Shown: in pieces, positions 26,089 through 34,820 of the stretch | How the letters are laid out: every line of letters begins with the position of its first letter | Position numbering within the stretch: position 1 is the first letter of the stretch | Origin: Mycobacterium marinum | Lineage (GTDB): Bacteria; Actinomycetota; Actinomycetes; Mycobacteriales; Mycobacteriaceae | Assembly: GCF_003391395.1 (NCBI RefSeq) | Contig: NZ_CP024190.1 | Location: 1,674,001-1,738,000 of the forward strand | Direction of reading: 5' to 3' | Length of the DNA: 64,000 nucleotides | Notes under the pieces: generated by a model | Seen by the model: only the letters and a program-made list of their open reading frames with translations | Databases searched by the model: none | What the model was told of the DNA's origin: nothing | Program-made: the position numbers and the translations under genes

Positions 26089-27681
26089 ATGCGGTCATGG
26101 TGGGGTTGGGGCAACGTCGAGGATGCTCTGACCGAGGCGGAGACGCACGCGTTGGTATCGCGCGTATCGGCGTTGCTTCCCGGCCATGACCTTTCCGATC
26201 ATCAGCCGCCGGACCCGGCCGCGCTCGCGCTGCCCGCGGCCCGGGTCAGTCCGCCGGAATCGCTGGCGGGTATCTGCTCGTCCGATCCGATAGACCGTGC
26301 GGGTCATGCGCGCGGCAAGGCTTTTCGTGACGTCACCCGCAACCTGCTGGGCCACCTCGACCATGTTCCCGACCTGATCGCGCGGCCGCGCAGCGAACGC
26401 GACGTTGTCGATGTGCTGGATTGGTGTACCCGAGAACAGATTCCGGCGATCCCATACGGTGGTGGCAGCTCGGTGGTCGGCGGTGTCGAGCCGCGCTTCG
26501 ACCAGCCCGCGGTCACGGTGGACATCGGTGCGCTGGGTGCGGTGCTCGAGATCGACAAGGTGAGTCGGGCGGCACGGATCCAGGCGGGCGCGCTGGGGCC
26601 CTCGATCGAAGATCAGCTCCGCCCGCACGGTCTCACGTTGCGCCATTTCCCGCAGTCCTTCGGATTCTCCAGCCTGGGCGGCTGGCTTGCCACTCGCGCG
26701 GGCGGGCACTTCGCGACGCTCTACACCCACATCGACGACTTGACCGAATCCATGCGGGTGGTCAGTCCGGCGGGAGTCGGCGAGTCGCGGCGGCTGCCGG
26801 GCTCGGGTGCGGGGCCCTCTCCGGACCGGATGTTCCTCGGTTCCGAGGGCACCCTGGGCATCATCACCGAGGCGTGGATGCGGTTGCAGGACCGCCCGCG
26901 ATGGCAGCTCACCGCATCGGTGGAGTTCGACGATTGGGCGGGGGCGGTCACCGCGACCCGCGCCATCGCGCAAGCGGGCCTCTATCCGGCGAACTGCCGG
27001 CTGCTGGATCCTGCCGAGGCGTTCCTCAACACCGGTACCGCGGTCAGCGGCGGCCTGCTGGTGCTGGCTTTTGAATCGGCCGATCATCCCATCGACCCGT
27101 GGCTGGACCGGGCGGTGGAGATAGCCGCCGGCTACGGCGGCACCGTGACCGCACGGCGTGGACGCGAAACCCGCCAAGCCGCCGCGGCGCAGATTGGCTC
27201 TGACGTCTCTCAGGCATGGCGTTCGGCGTTCCTGCGGATGCCCTACCAGCGCGACGCTCTGGCCCGGCGCAGTGTGATCGCGGAAACCTTCGAAACCGCA
27301 TGCACCTGGGACGGATTCGACACCCTGCACGCCGCCATCACCGACGCGGCCGGCGCGGCGATCGAGCGGGTCTGTGGCGTCGGGTTGGTGACCTGCCGCT
27401 TCACCCACGTCTATCCGGATGGTCCGGCCCCCTATTACGGCGTCTACGCGGCGGGGCGCTGGGGATCCCTGGATGCGCAATGGGACGAGATCAAGGCGGC
27501 CGTTTCGGAAGCGATCAGCACGACCGGCGGCACCATCACCCACCACCACGCCGTCGGCCGCGATCACCGGCCCTGGTATGACCGGCAGCGCCCCGATCCC
27601 TTTATGGCGGCGTTGCGCGCGGCCAAGACCGCACTGGACCCGGCCGGGATTCTCAACCCCGGGGTGCTTCTCGACCGTTGA
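26089..27681 (+). CDS. agpS: FAD-linked oxidase, alkyl-dihydroxyacetonephosphate synthase-like
   Basis: 530 residues. PCMH-type FAD-binding motifs PYGGGSSVVGG and FSSLGGWLATRAGGH, then GSEGTLGIITEAWMR, are followed by the C-terminal oxidase region with HHHAVGRDHRPWYDRQR and the terminal LDPAGILNPGVLL. The M. tuberculosis orthologue Rv3107c is annotated as AgpS (ether-lipid synthesis), but mycobacteria are not known for ether lipids, so the true substrate is open; a D-lactate- or glycolate-type oxidase is possible. The stop codon is directly adjacent to the fprA stop on the other strand (no gap). Confidence 0.9.
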   Translation: MRSWWGWGNVEDALTEAETHALVSRVSALLPGHDLSDHQPPDPAALALPAARVSPPESLAGICSSDPIDRAGHARGKAFRDVTRNLLGHLDHVPDLIARPRSERDVVDVLDWCTREQIPAIPYGGGSSVVGGVEPRFDQPAVTVDIGALGAVLEIDKVSRAARIQAGALGPSIEDQLRPHGLTLRHFPQSFGFSSLGGWLATRAGGHFATLYTHIDDLTESMRVVSPAGVGESRRLPGSGAGPSPDRMFLGSEGTLGIITEAWMRLQDRPRWQLTASVEFDDWAGAVTATRAIAQAGLYPANCRLLDPAEAFLNTGTAVSGGLLVLAFESADHPIDPWLDRAVEIAAGYGGTVTARRGRETRQAAAAQIGSDVSQAWRSAFLRMPYQRDALARRSVIAETFETACTWDGFDTLHAAITDAAGAAIERVCGVGLVTCRFTHVYPDGPAPYYGVYAAGRWGSLDAQWDEIKAAVSEAISTTGGTITHHHAVGRDHRPWYDRQRPDPFMAALRAAKTALDPAGILNPGVLLDR

Positions 27682-29052
27682 TCAGGCGTGCCCGATGCGC
27701 AGCATCTCGGTCACGTTCGGCAGTTTCACGCGCGGACGTCCGAGGGCCTCGCCGGCGGCCCGTTCGAAGTGGTCAATGGATTTCCAGTGCTCGGCGGTGA
27801 CCAGCTCCGGCTGGCGTGAACTCAGCCAGTCGGCAAGGTCGGCGGTGTGGCTGCTGGGGAACGTGTTGAGCTCGGCGGCCGTCAGGTCGGCCATCAAGGT
27901 GTCGACGGTGTCCTGGGAATCTTTCTTGTTGGTCCCGATCACCCCGGTCGGTCCGCGCTTGATCCAGCCCACGACGTACTCGTTGCTGCTGCCTTGCACC
28001 CGGCCGGCGGTGTTGGGGATGATCCCGCGTTTCTGGTCAAACGGCAGCCCGGGAGTGGGGACCCCGCGGTAGCCAACCGATCGCACGACCAGCTGAACCG
28101 GCAGTTCCTCTCGCTCTCCGGTGTCCTTGGCCGACACCCACCCGTCCTCATCGGTAACGAGTTCGTTGTGACCGAGCACGATCTGCTCCACCCGGTCGGT
28201 GCCTTTGATTTCGACCGGCGAAGTCATGAACTTGAACACGATTCGGCGGTGGCCCGGACGTGGTGCGCGCTCGGTATAGCCGCGCAACACCTTGATGTTC
28301 TGCTTGATCCCCTTGCCGGCCGCCTCCGCATCCGCGTCGCTGATGCCCTCCAGCTGAGCCGGGTCAACCACCACGTCGACCCCTTCGAGCTCACCGAGCT
28401 CGCGCAACTCCAGAGTCGTGAATGCGGCCTGCAGCGGCCCGCGCCGACCGATGATCACCACTTCCTCGACCCCGCGCGGGCGCAGTGAGTCCAGTGCGTG
28501 GTCGGCGATGTCGGTGAGCGCCAACACTTCGGGATCGGTGACCAGGATCCTGGCTACGTCGATCGCGACGTTGCCGTTGCCGATGACGACGGCGCGACGG
28601 CCCGACAGATCCGGTGTCGAGTGTTCGAAGTTCGGATGCGCGTTGTACCAGCCGACGAAATCGACGGCGGCCACGCTGCCGGGCAGGTTCTCCCCGGGGA
28701 TGTTGAGCGGCTTGTCGGATTGGGCCCCGATGGCGTAGATGACGGCGTCATAGCGTTCGGTCAGCTCGGCGGTGGTGACGTGTTCGCCCACCACCACGTT
28801 GCCGAAAAATCGGACGCGAGGGTCTTCGGCGGTCTTCTCGAACTGTTTGCTGATCGACTTGATCTTGGGGTGGTCGGGGGCGACGCCGGAACGCACCAGT
28901 CCCCACGGGGTCGGCAGCATCTCGAGTATGTCGACGGCCACCTCGATCTCGTCGGAGGAGTCGGCTGCCTTCAGCAGTGACGCTGCGGCGAAGAACCCCG
29001 ATGGCCCGGAACCGACGACGGCGACGTGGTACGGACGTTGGTTTTGCGGCAT
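27682..29052 (-). CDS. fprA: NADPH-ferredoxin reductase FprA
   Basis: 456 residues, the length of M. tuberculosis FprA. The FAD-binding fingerprint is VVGSGPSGFFAAAS (from residue 12) and the NADP-binding site is GNGNVAIDVARIL. The adrenodoxin-reductase-type motif PDHPKIKSISKQFEKT and the C-terminal GWIKRGPTGVIGTNKKDS are also present. It passes electrons from NADPH to ferredoxins serving P450s and other enzymes. The ATG at 29052 follows GAGGGCAGAACC. It is convergent with agpS and divergent from prfB. Confidence 0.96.
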   Translation of the reverse strand: MPQNQRPYHVAVVGSGPSGFFAAASLLKAADSSDEIEVAVDILEMLPTPWGLVRSGVAPDHPKIKSISKQFEKTAEDPRVRFFGNVVVGEHVTTAELTERYDAVIYAIGAQSDKPLNIPGENLPGSVAAVDFVGWYNAHPNFEHSTPDLSGRRAVVIGNGNVAIDVARILVTDPEVLALTDIADHALDSLRPRGVEEVVIIGRRGPLQAAFTTLELRELGELEGVDVVVDPAQLEGISDADAEAAGKGIKQNIKVLRGYTERAPRPGHRRIVFKFMTSPVEIKGTDRVEQIVLGHNELVTDEDGWVSAKDTGEREELPVQLVVRSVGYRGVPTPGLPFDQKRGIIPNTAGRVQGSSNEYVVGWIKRGPTGVIGTNKKDSQDTVDTLMADLTAAELNTFPSSHTADLADWLSSRQPELVTAEHWKSIDHFERAAGEALGRPRVKLPNVTEMLRIGHA

Positions 29053-29176
29053 GGTTCTGCCCTCTGTTCGTGCCCGGCTGCGCGCAGGGGGTACATGGGC
29101 TGACAGCGTCGCAGTCGCGCGGTGCACATGATCGTCTCCTGATGCTAGACGCTGATGCCAGCGACTACCGGTAGCC

Positions 29177-30301
29177 TTGTCGGCTGTGGAACCCGACCGT
29201 CAAGCCGAGATCGCTGCCCTTGACTCCGCCCTGACCACGGTGGAGCGGGTGCTCGACGTCGAAGGTCTGCGCAGTCGCATCGAGAAGCTCGAGCACGAGG
29301 CGTCCGACCCGAAGCTCTGGGACGACCAAACCCGAGCCCAGCGTGTGACCAGTGAGTTGTCTCACACCCAGGGGGAGTTGCGGCGGGTCGAGGAGCTGCG
29401 AAGGCGTCTCGAGGACCTGCCGGTGCTCTACGAGCTCGCCGCCGAGGAAGAGGGTGCCGCGGCCGGAGAAGCGCTGGCCGAGGCGGACGCCGAATTCAAG
29501 GCGTTGCGTGCCGACATCGAGGCCACCGAGGTGCGCACGCTGCTTTCCGGCGAGTACGACGAGCGTGAGGCGCTGCTCACCATTCGCTCTGGCGCAGGGG
29601 GAGTCGACGCCGCGGACTGGGCCGAAATGTTGATGCGGATGTATGTCCGGTGGGCCGAGCAGCACAAGTACCCCGTTGAGGTATTCGACACCTCCTACGC
29701 CGAGGAAGCCGGGATCAAAAGCGCCACGTTCGCCGTGCACGCGCCGTTTGCCTACGGCACGCTGTCGGTCGAGCAGGGCACCCACCGGCTGGTGCGGATC
29801 AGCCCGTTCGACAATCAGAGCCGCAGACAGACGTCGTTCGCCGAGGTCGAAGTGCTGCCGGTGGTGGAGACCACCGATCACATCGACATCCCCGAAGGCG
29901 ATGTGCGGGTCGATGTCTACCGGTCCAGCGGGCCGGGCGGGCAGTCGGTGAACACCACCGACTCGGCGGTTCGACTGACCCACATCCCGACCGGCATCGT
30001 GGTCACCTGCCAGAACGAGAAGTCGCAGCTGCAGAACAAGGTGGCGGCGATGCGGGTCCTTCAGGCAAAGTTGTTGGAGCGCAAGCGTATAGAAGAACGC
30101 GCTGAGCTCGACGCATTGAAAGGCGACGGCGGTAGCTCGTGGGGCAACCAAATGCGCTCCTACGTGCTGCACCCCTACCAGATGGTCAAGGATCTGCGAA
30201 CCGAGTACGAGGTTGGTAATCCGGCGACCGTGCTAGATGGAGACATTGACGGATTCCTGGAAGCGGGGATCCGGTGGCGCAACCGAAAAGATGACGACTA
30301 A
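29177..30301 (+). CDS. prfB: Peptide chain release factor 2
   Basis: 374 residues from TTG 29177 (a GTG at 29186 is an alternative; leaderless translation is plausible because no ribosome site is seen). The peptidyl-tRNA hydrolysis motif GGQ is at 254-256 and the stop-recognition tripeptide SPF at 209-211, which identifies RF2 (UGA/UAA). The gene is one continuous frame without the autoregulatory frameshift of E. coli prfB. It overlaps the mscS start by 11 bp. Confidence 0.95.
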   Translation: MSAVEPDRQAEIAALDSALTTVERVLDVEGLRSRIEKLEHEASDPKLWDDQTRAQRVTSELSHTQGELRRVEELRRRLEDLPVLYELAAEEEGAAAGEALAEADAEFKALRADIEATEVRTLLSGEYDEREALLTIRSGAGGVDAADWAEMLMRMYVRWAEQHKYPVEVFDTSYAEEAGIKSATFAVHAPFAYGTLSVEQGTHRLVRISPFDNQSRRQTSFAEVEVLPVVETTDHIDIPEGDVRVDVYRSSGPGGQSVNTTDSAVRLTHIPTGIVVTCQNEKSQLQNKVAAMRVLQAKLLERKRIEERAELDALKGDGGSSWGNQMRSYVLHPYQMVKDLRTEYEVGNPATVLDGDIDGFLEAGIRWRNRKDDD

Positions 30302-31277
30302 CACCACAGCTTTTGCCCTGGCAACATTCTCGCCGGCCCAGTATTGGCACGACTTCTGGCGCGGGCAAATCGGCGAATGGATCATCACCCGCGGTCTGCG
30401 CATCGTCATGGTGCTGATCGCGGCGGTACTGGCCGCGCGCTTCGTGACCTGGGTTGCCAAGCGAGTGACTCAGCGCCTCGACCTGGGGTTCACCGAAAGC
30501 GACGCGCTCGTGCGATCGGAGGTCTCCAAGCACCGCCAGGCGGTGGCGTCGGTGATCTCCTGGGTCTCGATCGTCCTGATTTACGTCATCGTCCTGTACG
30601 AGATCGTCGACATTCTGCCGTTTCCGGTCGGGTCGTTGGTAGGGCCGGCCGCGGTGCTGGGCGCGGCGCTGGGCTTCGGCGCCCAGCGCCTGGTCCAGGA
30701 CCTGCTCGCGGGGTTCTTCATCATCGTCGAGAAGCAATACGGGTTCGGTGACCTGGTGGAGCTCAGCATGGTCGGGTCGCCGGAGAATGCGGCCGGCACG
30801 GTGGAGGAGGTCACGCTGCGTGTGACCAAGCTGCGATCCAGCGACGGTGAGGTGTACACCGTTCCCAACGGCAACATCGTCAAGTCGATCAACCTGTCCA
30901 AGGACTGGGCGCGCGCGGTCATCGACATCCCGGTCCCGACCGGCGCCGACCTCAACCGCGTCAACGAGGTCTTGCACCGGGAATGCCAACATGCGCGCGA
31001 AGACGCCATCCTCGGCGACCTGTTGCTGGATGAGCCCACGGTAATGGGCGTGGAGAAACTCGAAATGGACACCGTCACGCTGCGGCTGGTGGCGCGCACG
31101 CTGCCCGGAAAGCAGTTCGCGGCGGGCCGGCAGTTGCGGGTGTTGGTGATCCGCGCGCTCACCGGCGCCGGGATCATCACCCCGGCCGACGCCCAGGCCG
31201 CGGTGGGGGTCATGGCTCACCCGGCCACCGTCAGTGGGGCAGCGGACGCACCTGCGGGAGCGGAGCAGCAGCGGTAG
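30291..31277 (+). CDS. MscS-family mechanosensitive channel
   Basis: 328 residues from the ATG at 30291 inside the 3' end of prfB. Three transmembrane segments (about 35-55, 85-110, 115-145) precede the pore-lining TM3 pattern AAVLGAALGFGAQRLVQDLLAG, followed by the beta domain (GFGDLVEL ... GTVEEVTLRVTKLRSSDGEVYTVPNGNI) with the typical PNG turn. It releases ions under osmotic downshift. A variable tail follows residue 300. Synteny matches Rv3104c next to prfB. Confidence 0.9.
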   Translation: MTTNTTAFALATFSPAQYWHDFWRGQIGEWIITRGLRIVMVLIAAVLAARFVTWVAKRVTQRLDLGFTESDALVRSEVSKHRQAVASVISWVSIVLIYVIVLYEIVDILPFPVGSLVGPAAVLGAALGFGAQRLVQDLLAGFFIIVEKQYGFGDLVELSMVGSPENAAGTVEEVTLRVTKLRSSDGEVYTVPNGNIVKSINLSKDWARAVIDIPVPTGADLNRVNEVLHRECQHAREDAILGDLLLDEPTVMGVEKLEMDTVTLRLVARTLPGKQFAAGRQLRVLVIRALTGAGIITPADAQAAVGVMAHPATVSGAADAPAGAEQQR

Positions 31278-31279
31278 CG

Positions 31280-31780
31280 ATGAAAATCACATTTGTTCCG
31301 ACCCGCTTGCGGCGCAACGGTCAGTCGAACGGCAACCGCAAGCGCGGTACGCCCCGTCAGTTGTTCGGCGGCCGGATCCGTCTGTCAACGGTGGTACTGA
31401 TGGTGGCTTTCCTGGCGGTGTGGTGGCTCTATGACACCTACAACCCGCAGCACTCGGCTGGAAAGACCACACCCCCCAGCCAGGTGGTACCGCCCGGCTT
31501 TGTGCCCGATCCGAACTACACCTGGGTGCCGCGCACCAGGGTGCAGCCACCGACCACGGCCACCCGGCCCACGCCCACCACCACATCGCCGACGCCGACT
31601 CCGACGCCGACCACGTCAACTCCGGTTCCCGGCCCCTCGGCGCCGCCGTGTCTGCTGCCGCCGCCGTTCTGTCCCGCCACCACGACCCCGCCAACACCGG
31701 TTCCGTCACCGTCACAGACCCCTGAGCCGGAGCCGGGGCCGGTATCGTCGGGGCCGACTCCGACACCACCGGCCAGCTAA
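31280..31780 (+). CDS. Proline/threonine-rich single-pass membrane protein (Rv3103c-like)
   Basis: 166 residues: a basic N-terminus, one transmembrane helix (STVVLMVAFLAVWWLYDTY) and a long Pro/Thr-rich external segment (PTPTTTSPTPTPTPTTSTP and similar) with two cysteines (CLLPPPFC). The tail is probably extended through the cell wall. It lies 2 bp after mscS and before ftsEX, a conserved mycobacterial order, so a link to the envelope or division is suggested but unproven. Confidence 0.85.
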   Translation: MKITFVPTRLRRNGQSNGNRKRGTPRQLFGGRIRLSTVVLMVAFLAVWWLYDTYNPQHSAGKTTPPSQVVPPGFVPDPNYTWVPRTRVQPPTTATRPTPTTTSPTPTPTPTTSTPVPGPSAPPCLLPPPFCPATTTPPTPVPSPSQTPEPEPGPVSSGPTPTPPAS

Positions 31781-31824
31781 TTTTCGCCTGTAGGCGAAGC
31801 GCACCGCTACACTGGCGTGCCGTG

Positions 31825-32514
31825 ATGATCACCCTGGACCATGTCAGCAAGCAGTACAAATCGTCGGCGCGCCCGGCGTTGGATGACATCAATGTCAAGA
31901 TCGACAAGGGTGAGTTCGTCTTCCTGATCGGTCCGTCGGGTTCGGGCAAGTCGACGTTCATGCGGTTGTTGCTGGCGGCGGAGACGCCGACATCCGGAGA
32001 TGTACGGGTGTCGAAGTTCCACGTCAACAAGCTGCGTGGTCGCAATGTGCCCAAACTGCGGCAGGTGATCGGTTGCGTTTTCCAGGACTTCCGGTTGCTG
32101 CAGCAAAAGACGGTGTACGAAAACGTCGCGTTCGCCCTAGAGGTGATCGGCAAGCGTGCGGACGCGATCAATCGGGTGGTGCCCGATGTGCTCGAGACGG
32201 TCGGCTTGTCGGGCAAAGCCAACCGCCTGCCGCACGAGCTGTCCGGCGGCGAGCAACAGCGGGTCGCGATCGCCCGCGCCTTTGTCAACCGGCCGCTGGT
32301 GCTGCTGGCCGACGAGCCCACCGGCAACCTGGACCCAGATACCAGTAAGGACATCATGGATTTGTTGGAGCGAATCAACCGCACCGGGACGACGGTGCTG
32401 ATGGCAACGCACGACCACCACATCGTTGACTCGATGCGGCAGCGGGTGGTCGAGTTGTCGCTGGGCAGGCTGGTTCGTGATGAACAGCGCGGTGTCTACG
32501 GGATGGATCGCTAA
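31825..32514 (+). CDS. ftsE: Cell division ATP-binding protein FtsE
   Basis: 229-residue ABC ATPase. Walker A is GPSGSGKST (36-44), the Q loop is CVFQDFRLL, the signature is LSGGEQQR, Walker B is LLADEPTGNLD and the switch is ATHDHH. With FtsX it regulates peptidoglycan hydrolases at the septum. The ATG at 31825 gives the M. tuberculosis length; a GTG one codon earlier is possible. It is followed directly by ftsX without a gap. Confidence 0.97.
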   Translation: MITLDHVSKQYKSSARPALDDINVKIDKGEFVFLIGPSGSGKSTFMRLLLAAETPTSGDVRVSKFHVNKLRGRNVPKLRQVIGCVFQDFRLLQQKTVYENVAFALEVIGKRADAINRVVPDVLETVGLSGKANRLPHELSGGEQQRVAIARAFVNRPLVLLADEPTGNLDPDTSKDIMDLLERINRTGTTVLMATHDHHIVDSMRQRVVELSLGRLVRDEQRGVYGMDR

Positions 32515-33408
32515 GTGCGCTTCGGCTTCCTGCTCAACGAGGTCCTGACCGGACTTCGTCGCAATGTCACCATGACGGTCGCCATGATCTTGACGACCGC
32601 CATCTCGATCGGCCTGTTCGGCGGTGGTCTGCTGGTGGTCCGCCTGGCGGAGAACTCGCGTGCCATCTATCTGGACCGCGTCGAAACCCAGGTGTTCCTC
32701 ACCGACGACGTATCGGCCAACGATCCCAACTGCGATTCCGACCCGTGCAAGGCGTTGCGCGAGAAGATCGAAAAGCGCAAAGACGTCAAAGCGGTGCGAT
32801 TCCTCAACCGCGCGCAGGCCTACGACGATGCCATCCGCAAGTTTCCGCAGTACAAGGACGTTGCGGGCAAGGATTCATTCCCGGCATCGTTCATCGTGAA
32901 GCTGGAGAACCCGGAGCAGCACAAGGACTTCGACTCCGCCATGCAGGGCCAGCCCGGGGTGCTCTCGGTGCTCAACCAGAAGGATCTGATCGACCGGTTG
33001 TTCGCGGTGCTGGATGGCTTGAGTAACGCCGCGTTTGCCGTGGCATTGGTCCAGGCCGTCGGTGCGATCTTGCTGATCGCCAACATGGTCCAAGTCGCCG
33101 CGTATACGCGGCGCACCGAAATCGGCATCATGCGATTGGTGGGGGCCAGCCGCTGGTATACCCAGCTGCCGTTCCTGATGGAGGCGATGCTGGCCGCGAC
33201 GCTCGGGGTCGTCATCGCCATCGGCGGCCTGATATTCGTGCGGGCGATGTTCCTGGAAAACGCGTTGAACCAGTTCTACCAGGCCAATTTGATCGCCCGT
33301 ATCGACTATGCCGACATCTTCTTCATCTCCCCGGCCCTATTGGCGCTGGGCGTTGCGATGGCCGGGGCCACGGCGTACGTGACGTTACGGCTATACGTGC
33401 GGCGGTAG
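32515..33408 (+). CDS. ftsX: Cell division membrane protein FtsX
   Basis: 297 residues with four transmembrane helices: one near 20-42, and three after residue 170 (AFAVALVQAVGAILLIANMV, the ATLGVVIAIGGLIFV region, and the terminal ISPALLALGVAMAGATAYV). The large extracellular loop between TM1 and TM2 contains C73 and C78 (DPNCDSDPC); this loop activates a RipC-type peptidoglycan hydrolase in mycobacteria. GTG start, abutting the ftsE stop. Confidence 0.96.
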   Translation: MRFGFLLNEVLTGLRRNVTMTVAMILTTAISIGLFGGGLLVVRLAENSRAIYLDRVETQVFLTDDVSANDPNCDSDPCKALREKIEKRKDVKAVRFLNRAQAYDDAIRKFPQYKDVAGKDSFPASFIVKLENPEQHKDFDSAMQGQPGVLSVLNQKDLIDRLFAVLDGLSNAAFAVALVQAVGAILLIANMVQVAAYTRRTEIGIMRLVGASRWYTQLPFLMEAMLAATLGVVIAIGGLIFVRAMFLENALNQFYQANLIARIDYADIFFISPALLALGVAMAGATAYVTLRLYVRR

Positions 33409-33410
33409 CG

Positions 33411-33917
33411 ATGGCAGCGCAGTCGAAGCAGGCGAAACCGTCCGGCAAGCAGGGTGGCAAGAAGATCATCGCCACCAATCGCAAGGCTCGGCACAACTAC
33501 TCGATCATCGAGGTGTTCGAGGCCGGCGTCGCACTGCAGGGGACCGAGGTGAAGAGCCTGCGGGAGGGGCACGCGTCGCTGGTCGACGCCTTCGCCACCG
33601 TCGACGACGGCGAAGTCTGGCTGCGCAACCTGCACATCCCGGAGTACCTGCACGGCACCTGGACCAACCACGAACCGCGGCGCAACCGCAAGCTGCTGTT
33701 GCATCGCCGCCAGATCGACACCCTGTTCGGCAAGATTCGCGAAGGCAATTTCGCGCTGGTTCCGCTGTCGATGTATTTCCTCGACGGCAAGGTCAAGGTC
33801 GAACTCGCGTTGGCGCGCGGTAAGCACGCCCACGACAAGCGTCAGGACCTGGCCCGGCGTGATGCCCAGCGTGAGGTGATTCGCGAACTGGGTCGCCGGG
33901 CCAAGGGCATGGGCTGA
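33411..33917 (+). CDS. smpB: SsrA-binding protein SmpB
   Basis: 168 residues. The N-terminus is Lys/Gln-rich (SKQAKPSGKQGGKK), followed by IIATNRKARHNYSIIEVFEAGVALQGTEVKSLREG and GSmpB core residues EVWLRNLHI; the basic tail HDKRQDLARRDAQREV contacts the ribosome. It partners with the tmRNA encoded at 40.7 kb in trans-translation. Start 2 bp after ftsX, last gene of the prfB-ftsEX-smpB run. Confidence 0.96.
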   Translation: MAAQSKQAKPSGKQGGKKIIATNRKARHNYSIIEVFEAGVALQGTEVKSLREGHASLVDAFATVDDGEVWLRNLHIPEYLHGTWTNHEPRRNRKLLLHRRQIDTLFGKIREGNFALVPLSMYFLDGKVKVELALARGKHAHDKRQDLARRDAQREVIRELGRRAKGMG

Positions 33918-33950
33918 CTGGCGGTGCGACCGTAGGCGTCGCGTTTGGGC

Positions 33951-34820
33951 TCACGCCGGGTTTGCGATTGGCCAGCCGGGGTAGGGGTGCTGCGTCGGGA
34001 AATCGGAGCGCGGGTGGACTCCATCGGCTAGAAACACGCGCCGCTGGGGTGGGTCGGGTGCTTTGGTGACGCACGCGTTGGTGTCGGCTTGCCTGGTTGG
34101 CCATTGCGGTGGGGCAAGCCGCAGGGTGTCGGTCGGTCCGTGGATGGCGTAGCCGACGATCCGCCAGCCGTCGAACACATCTGTTGTCGGTGCGGGGGCC
34201 GGCCCCCGCTGAGGCGGCAACGGCGGGCTTGTGTCGGGTGCGGGGGCGGTCATTGCGACCCATTGCGCGAAAATGCCGCCGTCGGGATTGTGAGTGCCCA
34301 GAGGGTTGGTCGGATCGTTGCTGTACCGGCCATCTCCGATGTCGTAAGCGGTCCCGTAGTCCCATCCGCAGACCACCGCGGTGACCTGGCGGCCGGAGGT
34401 GTCGATACGCAGGATGTGGGAGCGGCCCGTACCTACGGCTGGATAGGGGAGCGGACTGCTGTCGGGGCGTGGCTCAGGCCAGAGGTCTTGGGTGATGGGG
34501 GGTGGGTTCAGCGAATAGTCGGGCTCGGCTGGGTCGTTGGGTGCGACCGCGTGTTTGAACCCGGGGTAGACATAGTCGATGTCGCCCATCTGACTGGCAA
34601 GTGAGCGCGACTCCAGGTACGCGCGGATGACTACCGCAGGTCCGGTCACAAGGTCGATTCCCGGTTCCGCGCTCCACACTTCTCGTTCTTGTGCCAGCAG
34701 TCCGGTCCAGGGGACCTTTGATAGCGGCGGCGCGGGTTCCGAGTGACTGCAGCCGATGGCTGCCATCATGACAACGGGTAGCGCGGCCAGCGCCCTGGAT
34801 ACGCGACGTGTTGCGCTCAT
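33951..34820 (-). CDS. Lipoprotein coupled to the large WXG/TPR-region protein
   Basis: 289 residues. The signal peptide (RRVSRALAALPVVMMAAIGC) ends in a lipobox AIGC, so the mature protein is probably membrane-anchored through Cys. The external part holds no family I recognise; it has a proline-rich linker (PAPDTSPPLPPQRGPAP) and scattered Cys/Trp. The ATG at 34820 overlaps the stop of the preceding large gene as ATGA, indicating translational coupling; an ATG three codons earlier also exists. Pairing with a large secreted-type protein suggests it is an anchor, chaperone or immunity-like partner, which is inference. Confidence 0.8.
   Translation of the reverse strand: MSATRRVSRALAALPVVMMAAIGCSHSEPAPPLSKVPWTGLLAQEREVWSAEPGIDLVTGPAVVIRAYLESRSLASQMGDIDYVYPGFKHAVAPNDPAEPDYSLNPPPITQDLWPEPRPDSSPLPYPAVGTGRSHILRIDTSGRQVTAVVCGWDYGTAYDIGDGRYSNDPTNPLGTHNPDGGIFAQWVAMTAPAPDTSPPLPPQRGPAPAPTTDVFDGWRIVGYAIHGPTDTLRLAPPQWPTRQADTNACVTKAPDPPQRRVFLADGVHPRSDFPTQHPYPGWPIANPA

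Noticed and set aside
26095..27567. 490-codon minus-strand frame opposite agpS
   Set aside because: Composition rich in R/G/A with no motifs; agpS is fully supported on the other strand.
29165..30172. Minus-strand frame opposite prfB
   Set aside because: Antisense shadow; prfB carries GGQ and SPF.
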